Position numbers and translations under genes: made by a program. A stretch of DNA of 64,000 nt from Marisa cornuarietis. Its lineage: Eukaryota > Mollusca > Gastropoda > Architaenioglossa > Ampullariidae. Position 1 is the first letter of the stretch, and the number at the start of each line of letters is the position of its first letter. The notes below the pieces were generated by a model that had not been told where the DNA came from, did no database searches, and saw only the letters and a list, made by a program, of their open reading frames with translations. Positions 46,263-58,402 of the stretch are shown here, in pieces. Location of the stretch: NCBI GenBank assembly GCA_004794655.1, contig SMMW01000001.1:4275001-4339000 (forward strand), in the 5' to 3' direction.

Positions 46263-48552
46263 GAGTGGGAGAGCTAATTAGAGAATGTGTTAAATAAGTA
46301 AAATATGAATGACTTCGAAATAATTTACTAGTTAATGTAATGGTATATAAAATTGTATTTGTTACATGCAAATGAATATTAACCAGCTACATAAAAATTT
46401 GTATAACTGAAATAAAGAATTCTTTGAATATAGATACGATGAAAATTGGCAAAGATAGTGATTTTCCACGTTCATGTTCATGTGATTTTGAAGTTTTTAA
46501 AAACGCACTTCTTTATTTGGGTTGAGCACACTAAACTATAAATGAGCAAGGTAGCTTTTTATCACACATTAGCAAAGTAACTATTATCATCCGGAAGCGT
46601 ATTATGCTGTAAAATGTATATGCCGACTACTATAGTACACAAGCGGCAAAATCTAATGCAAAAATAAGAAATCTTACATACGCAGTTCATTCATAACATA
46701 TAGTATTACTGCCACAGAAGGGGCGATAAATATTTTCTAGCCTTCAGATATGAAATAGCTATATCTAGTTGTTATAACCGACAGCTCCGTTAAGATTGTT
46801 TTCTTAGTATTTAGCGCCCCTTTCACGAAATAGATACAAGCCACCATGATCAGCGCACAGCTTCGAAGGTGCCTTGTGTCAAGGGGCTGTAAGTCTTTAT
46901 CTTCCACGATGTGAAGGAGTGTCACGAGGGTCACGACTCTCTCAGTTTATATTCTTTTACTGCTTTCAATTCCAACTCTCTTTCTGAAACGTTTTCTTTC
47001 TTTATATTTTTTCTTTCTTTTCTTTCTTACTTTTTATGTGTCTTGCTCTTTTCTCTCTCACTGTGTCTATGTCTCTCTTTTAATTCATAAAAAGCATAAA
47101 ATGAATTTCTGGAAAGGGCATGAAGAAGAAAAATGTGCTTAGTGTTTTTGCTCTTCAGCGAGCCAAAAATCTTAAAAACTTTTCTCATATTTCTTTTAGC
47201 ATCGTATGTGCATTTTTTGTCTACGCTTTACTTTCACAAACATTTAGCATCTTTGTCATGCATATTTTTTGTTCTACATCGATTTCTTTAAGTTTATTTT
47301 TTTCTAGGGAAAAGTAAATGCAGAAGAGTTTGTTTTCTTTCTTTATCGATGATTCATCCTATGGTTATTTCAGCTGCATCGTGAGATGAGGATCATATTA
47401 GGAGAGGCCAAAACAATGCACGATTTTCTGCACAACTTGAGGTTACTGCAGCCATGTGTGAGTTGCATTCATAGAGATGCGACCAATATAAATTTTCTTG
47501 TACATTTTAATAAACTATCTGCCCCTTCCTTCCTATTGTTGTCCGCCCACACGTCACACTCCTACTGTATATGTCCCTAAGGAGAAATTCTTTTCTATTT
47601 TTCTTAATCTCTTTGCGGGCTTGAAGACAAATGTTTTACGTGCGTAGTTAATGCCCACTTCCGACAAATTATTAGTTTAGTCTGACTCTACGTCCGTTTC
47701 ATTTGTGTGATTGTTTTAGTCCCCCACTGTACTTTTTTCAGATGAAGCTTTCTTTTCTACTTCATTCTAGAGATCAGATATGCAGAAATGACTTCAGGTG
47801 AGGAGAAAATTTATTAATTTCTATTCTAATGTACACAAGTTTTGTTGTCAAATAAAAATGTCTTTAATAGTTACATAACAAAACTGTACGGCAATCCTTC
47901 AAGTAAGAAAATGCCTGTGACTATAGTTAGTCGTGAACAGGCACGCTTAATTAACAAGTCTGAGTACAGAAGATATGTGGACTGTTTTTACAGATATGAG
48001 CGCGTTGGTGAGATTAATGAGTATTCAGTGGTCACAGACCCAAGATACTATATGTAAGTAGGCTTTTATTATTACTGACTGTCGTTCGCATACCTTTCGT
48101 TAGAATCTTATATGCAGTTTTTATTTTGCGACTATGTCTTTAAGTTGGTTGATTCATACGGTTCAAGAGAGTTAGTATTGAAAAGAAAGTCTATGTGATA
48201 CAGTTTATCTAACACACAGGCAACGATTTAACTATAGCTTTCAGTTATGTGTGCGTAGCTGTTTACAAATGTTAGAGAAACACCTCGGTATTTTGTGTAT
48301 AGTTCCCTGAGAATGTAGCGTTAATAAAACTTAAAATTTGAGTACAATGTTTCTTAGATACTACTCAGTTTTGCTAACAGATCTTTTACCTGCAGAAAAA
48401 ATGCATCCGTGGACTCTAAAGTGTATCTTGGCATCGGAGAGACTCATTACCATGAACTGCAAACCCGAATCACGTGCCTAGCTTGCCATGCTGCTAGTGG
48501 TGGGAAAGGACACCTCCCTGTCAAATCAGAAGGAGTCGTCTCAGTATCTTAA
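43886..48552 (+). CDS. Multi-exon gene, 5' half; candidate TOPOVIBL-like meiotic protein
   Basis: Probable exons: 43886-43921 (MEAITLPDVLKE), 44546-about 44666, 45223-45415, 45830-46080, 47374-47457, 47742-47797, 47871-48053 and 48396-48552. From 45223 onward every junction is in phase. The join between the second and third exons is not, so an exon is missing or misplaced there. The frame stops at 48552, but an internal donor (TCA|GTATCT) at 48543/48544 could carry it on to an exon at 49207. No strong signature is visible. The 45.2-46.1 kb part alternates beta-like stretches (TVNFQGTLGV, SVLFSVSTSCLLPVVDLLK). I do not recognise it with confidence; a link with the 50.6-54.4 kb exons as one gene of about 600-680 residues is likely. 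Confidence 0.5.
46216..46260. repeat. (TG)n microsatellite
   Basis: About 22 TG units in an intron of the multi-exon gene. Confidence 0.9.
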
Positions 48553-50651
48553 CACGTTCGCAAATATCGTATATCTGTTTAGACAGTCAGCCAAACTTTG
48601 AGACAATTTGTATATACGCCTTTCCCCTCACTCTCTCTCTTTCAAATTGTTTCTCTCTTTCTCCCCCACCATCCCCTTTCATATCTTACAAACATCTCCC
48701 TGCATCTCTCTCTCTCCCCTTCCTCCTCCGAAATATCTGGTTCACAGACTTATATAACGAGCCATCTACGCTAGTGTTTCACCCGCAGAATTCGCCATAT
48801 TATCCGTACAAGCTCTCAAAAGTTTTGAGTCTTTAGTCTTGGGAGCTGCACGACTAGAATTCTGTTCGGTTTTTAATAGCAAAGATAACAAAACTAGACA
48901 GCATCAAAATATCGGCTTTTTTGGTCACCAATAAAGGCCTGCTTCAGTGTCGCTTTCTTTCTTGCCTTTAGCAGCTTTGTACAAGGAACTCATCTCTTTT
49001 CATAAATTTCACGCTAGAATTTTAATTGTGAATAATGCTTTCCTGCCTGCTTGCCTGCCTGTCTCCGTATCCAACTATGCGCTTACGAATATACACAAGC
49101 ATACACGCGCACAGGATAGAATGTATCGATTGCTTCCTAAACTGCAGCAGGCCACATATAACTCATTTGACACGCCTTGAACAAAATCTCTTCTCCCCTA
49201 TCGCAGGCAGATATGTTTCTTGCAACGAGGATCCTTATCCACAGATGCATGAAGCTTGGAAACCAGCTGAGAGCCCTTATATTAGAGTGATTGATTAGAT
49301 TGATTAGATTGTTGGCTATGCCTGAGATCTACTTGAAACTAATTCTTCCTCTCATGAGATGTCAGTTCACCTTAGATTCACCAGACCTAAGTCTGTGCAT
49401 TTCATCCTTTGTTACGTGTTCATGTGGAGGCTTGCTTCTTTCTTAACTATTCTGCATGCTCAAGCTTACGGTCCGCGCGGTATTCCCTTCACGCCAGAAC
49501 TCGACGACTGGGACTACTGCCTGTCCATGGTCCAGTGGCAGTCCTTTGGTTTTGCTGCTGCAGCCACAGATGCAGCTGCTGCTAGTGGAAGATGTTTGTA
49601 ACTCAGATAAGAATCCTCTATGTTCTCCAGCAACCTTTTCATTTATCTGCGTGAAGACATGTTGGTCGTACTTTAAATTTTCTTCCACCCCAGTCATGCG
49701 AATTTATACTTCCCCTTTGTTATACTAATAACAGTTTTAAAGTTTTATTAAATATGTGTGAGAAATAGTGAAATTTAGACATTAAGGAAAATTTGGAGAA
49801 TGTTCGAGCATTATTAAAATACTTCTGTTCTTCGTCTTTTATGCTGCAAAGCCCAGTTAATAAAAAATCGATCTGGAAATTCCTGTCATTTAACAGTATT
49901 TTCACTTTTTGTATCTAACGTGGCTTTAATCAAGGTTTATCTTAACACTCGATTAAACAGGAAGATTACCTACATAATGCAGGAAAATGAAATCTTCTCA
50001 CGACTGACATTCTCAGACCTATAATACTGTTGCTTCACTCGTCTGTCTATGCGCGAGCTTCGTGCAAAGCAGTCGTTTTCTCCACAAAGAGTGCAGACAC
50101 AATACTTAGGCTCCGATTCACCCAGTATTACTGTTATGAAGACAGTGATTTACAAGAGTTTAGACAAAAGATGTAGTGGAAAACAGTGTTAGCGGAGTAT
50201 TCTATGGATCCTTCCATGGAGAAGAAACGTGCGCTTACTCATTATCTATGGACTGAAGAAGACCAACTGTATGCATTATCAGTTAACAGTAGTAGATTAA
50301 CTTTCTCCTCCAGTTCTCTAAACCTTCGTAAAAGTGAAAAATGGGATTCCCGGGTTTTCCTTTATGAGATATACTTTTCTTCCTAACTCGTATTTGTGAG
50401 GAAGGAGGTAGTACTTACATTCGAGAATCATTCGAGAAAAAGAGAATGGGAGATACTTACCAACTTTTAGTTAAGGATACCGATGGTGGTACAGTGTGGT
50501 GGTTCGTGCAGGCTTAACGGTGATTGCGGTGATATTTTTTAATGATTTTTAGCGAGGAAGCTATCCAGGTCCTTAATTTGATTTCAAAGCTATCTTCCTT
50601 TATTTCATAACATCATTTATAACCATCTCATCCGCTTTCATTCACCATCAG
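48553..50651. other. Stretch between two exon groups, with possible exons
   Basis: Candidate exons that I could not phase: 49207-49288 (ADMFLATRILIHRCMKLGNQ), about 49455-49600, and about 50180-50390 (LAEYSMDPSMEKKRALTHYL). Pyrimidine-rich tract at 48630-48725. If the flanking exon groups are one gene, one or two of these supply the middle. Confidence 0.3.
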
Positions 50652-53398
50652 GTGTAATCGGTGGTATCTGTAAACTCTCACTGAAAAACGCCGCTCTGTT
50701 GCCAGAGTGGGTGAGGTCCGGTGAGTTTGTATTACGACTGAACTTTATCTTCACTTGGCCAGACGACCAAAATGCAGAGAAAGGTATGCTGATGTGAAGA
50801 AGTATTAAAACAAAAGCTATCTAACAACAAAACAAAGCCTACTGCAGTTTTACCCCTTTGGAATAATAGTTGATGTATGGATTTATTTGACGCTATAATG
50901 TTTTATTAATAAGGACTCAAATTTATTTGGAAACAGCAGGTGATCGAAATGCATAAAGTGTACTGCACTTTTACAGAAACACAGTTGTGGCTGAAGCAAC
51001 AGTACCGCGATAACCTTTCGGACTTGTCGGATACTGCAACAAAAGCACTGAGAGATTTGTACTTGAAATTTCCACAAGATAACAAAGAGGTAATGCTTGA
51101 TGACACTGCCAGTACATTATCCCAAACGGTGTTAGAGACTTGCAGCAAATATATGGACATACTGCGATAGGAGCTTTGTTGAAGAGTTCAGCTGTACTGT
51201 CGATTTAATCAAATTGCTTCTCGTTGAAAAGTTCAAGTGGAAGTGGCATGTTCTTCTGCACTGGTTAGGATTTTTTTTAAAAAAGAAAATAGTTTTAGAT
51301 AGGCAGATTGAAGGGACTGCTTAAACTTGGAGCTGATCAGAGGAGACCACCGCAAAACACGATGCAGGGTAGCTCTTGACCAGGCCGGCATGCTGCTCTA
51401 AGAGACACTAATTGACACTTACTTTCACTCAATCAGGTGACATCAAGCACGTGTAATGTTCGCCCCACATCATTGCTCTTTTCCCTCCGCGTCACAGAAT
51501 CACTCCCCCGCCTTCTACCCCGCTGCCATTATCTTTCCCCGTGTGATCAATGCCTAAGGAAGGTGCGCATTGCGCTTGACGCCTACCTCAGCGCATTTTA
51601 CTCCTCTTCGGCTTTAATAACTGAGTCACTTTCATCCAGAAAATTTCCATTCTGTAAACGATTGAGACAAAACATGCAGAATACATCTTTTGGAAGCGTG
51701 AATATGGAATGCACCAGTGAAACAAATCGTAAACATGCTTCTAGGTATTACTTAGAAACAGAAAGAAGTTGTTATTATCCTTTTACTGAGATCAGGATTA
51801 TGAGAGGTAAATACAGAATATTTTATCTATGTATAGTAGGTTAAGTGTAAATTACAAGAAGCTTTGGGACAGATAGGCTGGTATAATTCTAGTGTTAACG
51901 TCAGTGATTCTCTTAGATGCAATATTTTTGTCTAATGGTCACAGAATTATTTGATCCACTCGTGTATGCTCATTTCTGTACGTCGATAGTTGAGCTGGCT
52001 TCGGATGTGGTCGTCGGGAGATTGAGGTCGGCATAGGGCGAGAGTTTTGTCTGATGCGTTGGAAGCAATGCGGCAATGACAGACCACTCGCGGAGCAAGA
52101 TTTTTCCACGCCGGATGCTTTTAATATGCGTATTATCCAGTCTACTATCGTAATAGAAATCAGCGGCGCTTACTGTTTCACGACGGGAAGTCATTACCGT
52201 AGTGTACTTGCAGTCCCTTGAGCATACTGTTAATTTCACAGCACTCACCATGAAAATGAACGTCATCTCATATCACACTTGTACAAACATCTGCAAAGCA
52301 TCAAGACCAATGTTAGCAGTATTATACACTCGCCTTGTGTGTGTGTGTGTGCATGCGCACTTGCTTGCTCCCTTTTAAACTGTAATAAGTGGAGAATTAT
52401 ATCATTCTGCTGACTGGATGAACGATTATTTCGTGAATTCTAGTCGTGATTTTTAAAATAAGGTGGCGGGAGGTTTGCTTGACCTTATAAATTTGTTGAA
52501 AAGTATAAATTCTTTAGGTTTTGACCAATCCTCTATTCATTCTTCACAGGCTAAGCGTGTGCATGAAATATTTCTCCCCATGGTTGCTGAGTCAGTAGCA
52601 AGCATTTACAGAAGAAGTGTCAATGCCGCTTTTAGGGAGGCCGTCGAGGACTGCTTAGAGGTAAGAGCAAGCGGACTCAAAATCAATAGAGCTCGTACAC
52701 CTTTGTGTCTGTTAAAGCTTATCTGGTAGAGACATACGCTTAAAGTTGCAAAATTTACGATAACATGTAAGTAATGATACCTGAACATAAAATGTCTTTC
52801 ACTTGTTGTTCAACACTAGGTTGGAAGCGGTTTAGCTTTGGAGGCATGTTTAAGGGATTCTTTAGCGAAAATGAAGGACAGAGGACGTTGTAAGAGAACA
52901 CGAGAGAGTATCGATGATCCACAACAAAGCACACGGTTGTTATCACAGGTAAACATCTTTTCTTTTGTCGATAGATATGCTTGAGATGTCCAACAATATA
53001 TCAACAACAGAAGACCGTTTTATGAGACATCTAAGATTTGTAATTTTTAAAATCCACATTAAAACACATCTGTTAAACATACCTCAAAATACTTTTTTGA
53101 CAGCAGTTTCTCTTTTACTTGGAGCACCTTTGATGACTTGATTTAATGGAAACTAGTGAACAATGTGATCAATTTGTTGTGTGAAAGTTTGCCTGGAAGT
53201 TTTTCTACTGACAATTGTGTCTTGTTAATAATTATTTTTCCCGTTTGTCTACTCATTATCTTTACTATAAAGCTCAGCTGATTTGTTAAACTTCTATCGA
53301 GTGTTTTTTGCTGTTATTTTTCTGTCTTTAGTGATTACTTTCTGATTGTTAGGGCGCGAAAGCAAACATTTCACCTAAATGGCTCGCTTTACAAAATA

Positions 53399-53472
<74 letters not shown>

Positions 53473-54379
53473 ATACAAATTAAAAATTCATCATCATCAT
53501 CATCATCCCCAAAGTAACGCTGCAGACTTTCTCCACTTTATCTATCTATACGAGATGAGCATTTGACATGTTGGTGTTATGTAAAGAGGGGAATTCAACG
53601 GGCCTAGATATACATGCTGAAATAGATGCTCGTATGAGGTCCACTTCCTGTATTAGAAATCGTAGGTGAAACACCAGCAAGCCATACCAAACGTGACAGT
53701 GGGGCTATAAAATTTTTATCGTTCTTTCTTATATGCCTCGCTACACAGTGCCTCTGCATCACAGCATCATCTAATGATGTTTTCTCGGCGACATTTATTC
53801 CAGTTTATTGTTTGCTACACGTTGCCTCATTTCTTAGGAAACTAATCTGGTGCGTGTATGTCTTTCAGCTGCCTGACAACGTTGATGTGTGGGACGACAA
53901 TGTTGGTGAAACGTTAGGTCAAATGTCAAAAAATCATCCAAATGAACGTTCAGCAGTCAACGAAGAAGCTGCATTGGTAATGGACAGCTGTAATTTAGCA
54001 ATGGCACCATACAGTTTAACAGTTTAAAGAAATTTTATATAAAATCGTTTTTATAAACATATAAGTAATAGTCATAGATTTAGGCATGCCCTCGTAGAAG
54101 ACAATAACAAGGCTTTGCTACCAAGTGGAAGTAAACCCTACGAACTAGCAGACGTCTTCATTCAGGATGAATGACCGCTAAGTGCATTTATGTTAGAGAA
54201 TTTCATGAAGATAACGAGCAGTAGAGTTACTTCGCTGGCAAGAATTTCCACAGCCGTTCTAGTAGGGCTGTGTGCATTTCATAGCAAATTCAAATTTGAC
54301 ACCATTTTCCTTTCATTTGCTGACTGCGTAGGACGAGGATTCCTGGTTTGCTGAAATGGAAATGGATCTGGCCAATTAA
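50652..54379 (+). CDS. Multi-exon gene, 3' half; C-terminus resembling TOPOVIBL
   Basis: Exons 50652-50783, 50914-51089, 52463-52660, 52820-52948, 53869-53976 and 54332-54379 join with agreeing phases (1, then 0 throughout) for about 263 residues. Exon 1 encodes NAALLPEWVRSGEFVLRLNF, exon 3 an alpha-helical segment (VAESVASIYRRSVNAAFREA), exon 4 a basic patch (DRGRCKRTRES), and the last two an acidic tail ending DEDSWFAEMEMDLAN. The helical LP-x-(V/I)A-S segment followed by a short acidic Trp-containing C-terminal peptide is the layout I associate with TOPOVIBL, the topoisomerase VI B-like partner of SPO11, whose last residues bind REC114. This is inference from layout, not an alignment. An open frame at 51437-51806 is skipped because it breaks the phase. 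Confidence 0.5.
53400..53472. repeat. (CAT)n trinucleotide microsatellite
   Basis: About 24 uninterrupted CAT units, followed by a second short run at about 53489-53506. Intronic, so not a polyhistidine or polyserine tract. Confidence 0.95.
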
Positions 54380-55204
54380 GATGATTGGTGAATCGGATAA
54401 ATGAAGCTTCGCCCACCGTCCGTTGACATATTTGGAGTGGCTAGCATGACCATTGTTCCACAGCTAGTAATTCTATCTTTGAAGTAACGTTTGAAACATC
54501 TCCTGATTTTGTATAACATCGCTGTGACCGTCACAGCAACATTTCTCTTACTGGTTAGGGTAGCGCGCTGTTTCTGGATATCAATAACAGTCGACATGCG
54601 ACCTTTAATCTTTGCAGTAACGCTTAGAACTACGCACTCAATAACTGGGTGCAGCGGTGAAAAGGTGGAAAGAACAAGGAACATTTTCTGGTACGAAATT
54701 TTTAAAGGAGGGAAATAACCTCTGTGCATATACACTACTAGACATCGTGTATTGTGAAAGAGTTTGGACAACTTTTTTACGGTTTCTCAGCAGCATCGGC
54801 GTTTGTTCTACTTTTAATCAACATAAGAGGTGCGAGATGCACACTTTCTGCATTTTACACAGTTTTCGGTTGTTCGGTAAAGCTTCGTTATTATGACTTC
54901 TCACAATATACATACGGCCTATATTCTGTGGTGCTTTAAGAAGGTTCTGTGTGCTAAGTTCTGTTAACATAAGCTTTCAGTTTAGTGAATGAACAGATAT
55001 GAGAAAACCTTATAAAAGCATTGTAGCTTTTTTTTGTCCGAAATGTCTTTGACACCGTTGAGGGCTTTTTTGTTGTTGGGGTTTGGGTTTTCGTTTGTGT
55101 ACAAGACACGCAAGCACTCATTCCCACAAACGCACAGATAAGTACACATACATTTGAAGTAATACGGGACATATAGAGCGATGTCCCATCGTCTACGGGC
55201 TATT
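54380..55204. other. 3' flank of the multi-exon gene
   Basis: Open frames at 54376-54939 on both strands are short and overlapping. I see no recognised protein. Confidence 0.4.
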
Positions 55205-55625
55205 CTAGTTTTATCGTCATCAGCTTGTGGATCTACATTTTCCTTTAGTTTCTCTGTGTGCTGAATTGTCTGTCGCTTTCTGCCTGTTTTCTTATGGAAT
55301 GGACAGATGAGATCGAAGTTTTGTTGACTAACGGTCTCAGTATCCCACCACGTCCTTCACGGTCTGTGATTTGTCCCATCTACTTCTATAATTGTTGTGC
55401 ATTCAGAAAGCGCTTTGTAAACACTTGTTTACAGGATGTAATGGTTCAATTCTGCTTAATAAACTTCTTTACTTGGATGCCTTGATGAAACAAAAGATTA
55501 TATTTAGATCCATATTCTGACGCCATTGATTGGGGGAATCTCTCGTTTGCTAACTGGTTGAAGATGCTTTTTTTGTTTTTTTTTACGTCGTATTCCTCAA
55601 GCTGATCTCCACCTGGATTGATCTT
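55205..55625 (-). repeat. Inverted repeat R, right copy
   Basis: Reverse complement of 42370-42770. The two copies point toward each other around the multi-exon gene, 12.4 kb apart. Confidence 0.8.
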
Positions 55626-57755
55626 CTTACTGCATTCTTCCTAAGAGAATATGGCAATCGCCACATTGTGTACTGTTGGCATCACATCAGTTTCAATGTC
55701 GTAGTAATGAGACAATACGTTACTCATACATAAAATACATCTTTTTGACGACATATCCGGTTACTGTTTTCTTACACATTTTCTCTCAGGTTTGTGTAAT
55801 GTAATTTTTAATTGGAGAAACAATGGTTTACTTCCCTTGCTTCCAATTCTTGGTGTTGCTGTTTGTTCTACTCGCGGAGTTTGTATGCTTATTACGTTTT
55901 AATTTAATAAACAGTTGAAAAACTTTCAGTTTGGAATTTTGCACCTTATTTGTTGAAAAGAGTCCTCTTGATTTGCGTCTGCCCATTTATTTTAATCGGC
56001 GGTGCGTCTAGTAGCAAAATTGAAAAAAACCCTCTTAGTGAAGATAATTGGGGCTATGGTAGAAGGGAGGTAATTGAAGAGACGTGATGTCAGGAACACG
56101 CGTTGATATTTATTTTTCGGGATATCCCCAGCGATGCATACTGTCCGGACAGATAGGCAACAGTTGTACTAATCAGTACGGTGTTTGCTGCACAGACGTT
56201 TCTTTCACTTTGTGTCCAAGAAAACGGATGGAACACGATTTTCACACTTCTTTTTGGTGTCAACATAAGAAGGCTCCCGAAGCTCTATAACCTCATGGTT
56301 AGCGCGCTCAATTTTTGGAACACGTCTCGGAGTGGGTGTTCCCTCTAATTTCTGTCAACATTCGCGATTGTTCTAGACCACTCCTCTTCCAAAGCCCATC
56401 ATTGAGACAATTAGTGGGGTTTTTTTTGCCAAAATTAAAGCTGCTCACACTTAAATGAAAATTGTCATTTATTACACATTTTAAACACTGTTGCGATAGA
56501 AGAGCAGAAATGAGTTTTTGTGTAGATGAAAATCTTCTATTTTAGGCAAGGATTTTTTGTTGTTATTTTTCTAATATCTTTATATAAAAACATACAGGAA
56601 AACATGTATCAACCATCTTGAAAATATTCACGTTCATGTCAGCAGGTTTTTTGAAAGGCTAAAAGAGTGAAAGATGATTCAAGCTAAAAATTGATGGCGA
56701 GTTATCAGAGTATGTAGCTGTCATTAATTTGGTACAACATTACCTTTTATGTAGGAAAGTACTCATAGATTGACCTATTTCTACCACCAAGGTCATTAAA
56801 GACTACACCACAGAGAGAACTTTGAGCATATGGCAATGATGTATTGGTCAATCAGCGATAACACTTTCGAGACGTCGCGGGAGCTAAGCCCTTTAAATAA
56901 AACTAGTGAGAACTGCAATGGTCTAAAGATTTTACCTTTAAGTGAAACGAAAGATTTTCTTCAAATTTTTAGAATTATCAACCTTTTAAAGAACTGAACC
57001 CTCTCATTTTAAGATAATGTTACACTTGGGTTAGTAATGACAAGATGGTGGGGGTAGTGATGGTGGTGGTGATAAAGGTTAAAGAACGTGTTTTGCTGCA
57101 AAACTAGCAGTAGAAGCAGAGCGATCAGTTGCAACATTGAAAGAACCCGTTCCATTGAAACAGACAATAAAACATACCAAAAATTAAGTATATGCAAACA
57201 GGAACAGAAACACACGCGCACACACACGCAAGTACTACGCCCCCCCCTCCCACACACACACACATTGGCATGGACTCACAGTTCACAAACAGCCGAGTAT
57301 ATATGGTATTTTCTACATACACTGACAATAAATTGTCATCAGAATACATTTGTAGCAGCAAATTTGTTTTTATTAAGTGTAATAATTCACGAATTATCCT
57401 TCGATGCTTAATGTTGGATTTTAAGTTTGTCACTTGTCTATTTGGTTAAATTCAAAGAAATTGTAAGTTAAAAGTCCGTTTGCTTCATTTAGAAGTGATA
57501 GAGACCATAATTAAAAACGGGATAGCATTAGGGTCTTTTCTGTGTGCGACATTTCTTGTTATTCGGTTTTCTGAAATGGTTTCCATCTGAAAATGCAGAA
57601 TACAAAAAGTTATTTTCCATTTTTTGCGGCTACGTTTCCGTGCCAAGTAACAGACTTTCTTCTGCCACTTTTTTATATGTCACGGCATTTAAAAAAAATT
57701 CTAATAGGATGACCTAACCTAAGTTAACGCCTCATTAACATCTTATTTAGATCAC
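55626..57755. other. Noncoding stretch
   Basis: AT-rich, with a CA/GTGG-rich patch at about 57040-57270 that yields spurious frames on both strands. I see no gene. Confidence 0.4.
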
Positions 57756-58268
57756 CTAGCAACGAATCATCTGGCCTTTTGTCGTGGCGCAGTTGTACAT
57801 GCAAGCGTGGGCGTCCATACCTGACGTGAAATGAGGCTCGCACGCGCGACACAGGTGCTGGCATAAGCGCGAGAGTGTGGATACGGGCGAGAAAGATAGT
57901 CGGTAGGGAGTATAGGCCCATCCGGCTTTCTCCTCGTCGCTGCCTTTGAACGCGGGGCTTGGATCCAATTCTTGTATGTGCACAGCCATTCCTCCCGTGT
58001 TTCCGAATCTCTTGTTTCCTTTGCTTACTAGACCCTGCGTGGCACCGTCAAAGCCGAAGAAGTAAGGTTTGCAGGAAAGATCGATGCTGGTACCTTCCGA
58101 GGTGGCACAGTCGTCCACGCAACGCTGTCCGTTGAAGATCTCCTTGCCCCACGTGGTCACACAGTTAAAACACTCGTACATGCAAGACTTGTACAGCTCC
58201 AGCGAATGGGCTATCGCCACGTTGGTCTGCAGTACCAGCAACGCGAGCAGACTGACCGACAGCTTCAT
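57756..58268 (-). CDS. Secreted precursor with two eclosion-hormone-like six-cysteine domains
   Basis: A single-exon, 170-residue protein. Residues 1-20 are a clear signal peptide (MKLSVSLLALLVLQTNVAIA). Domain 1 has cysteines at 29, 33, 36, 50, 54 and 66 (spacing 3-2-13-3-11); domain 2 at 136, 140, 143, 156, 160 and 170 (3-2-12-3-9), the last being the C-terminal residue. Insect eclosion hormone has 3-2-12-3-10, with a similar Gly/Phe-rich middle. A dibasic NKR at 85-87 lies between the domains and could release them as two peptides. I chose the second ATG of the frame (58268) because the signal peptide starts there; the first would add nine residues. Upstream, TATAAAG at 58402-58396 suits a promoter. 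The related CHH/ITP fold is the alternative, but its first cysteine spacing is much longer. Confidence 0.75.
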   Translation of the reverse strand: MKLSVSLLALLVLQTNVAIAHSLELYKSCMYECFNCVTTWGKEIFNGQRCVDDCATSEGTSIDLSCKPYFFGFDGATQGLVSKGNKRFGNTGGMAVHIQELDPSPAFKGSDEEKAGWAYTPYRLSFSPVSTLSRLCQHLCRACEPHFTSGMDAHACMYNCATTKGQMIRC

Positions 58269-58395
58269 GATGTTGTCTCTCCTTGAAGTTATCAAATACT
58301 GGTTTGCTTGAGGTCTTAGCGCTAATTGTTCTCTAGTGCTCTTTACTAATCTCTTGTGTTCTAGGTCTTCTTCGTGTTCTGAACTGTGGAGTCAG

Positions 58396-58402
58396 CTTTA
58401 TA
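58396..58402 (-). promoter_or_regulatory. TATA box of the eclosion-hormone-like gene
   Basis: TATAAAG on the minus strand about 130 bases upstream of the start codon, which leaves room for a leader of about 100 bases. Confidence 0.5.

Noticed and set aside
51437..51844. 135-codon plus-strand frame with a plausible acceptor
   Set aside because: Its donor phase does not fit the next exon, while skipping it joins 51089 to 52463 perfectly. It could still be an alternative exon.
51970..52266. 98-codon minus-strand frame; the plus strand is also open in one frame
   Set aside because: Both strands open over the same interval, no family and no consistent splice sites.
53400..53510. Regular short repeats that might suggest an array such as CRISPR
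   Set aside because: Simple CAT microsatellite in a eukaryotic intron with no spacers.
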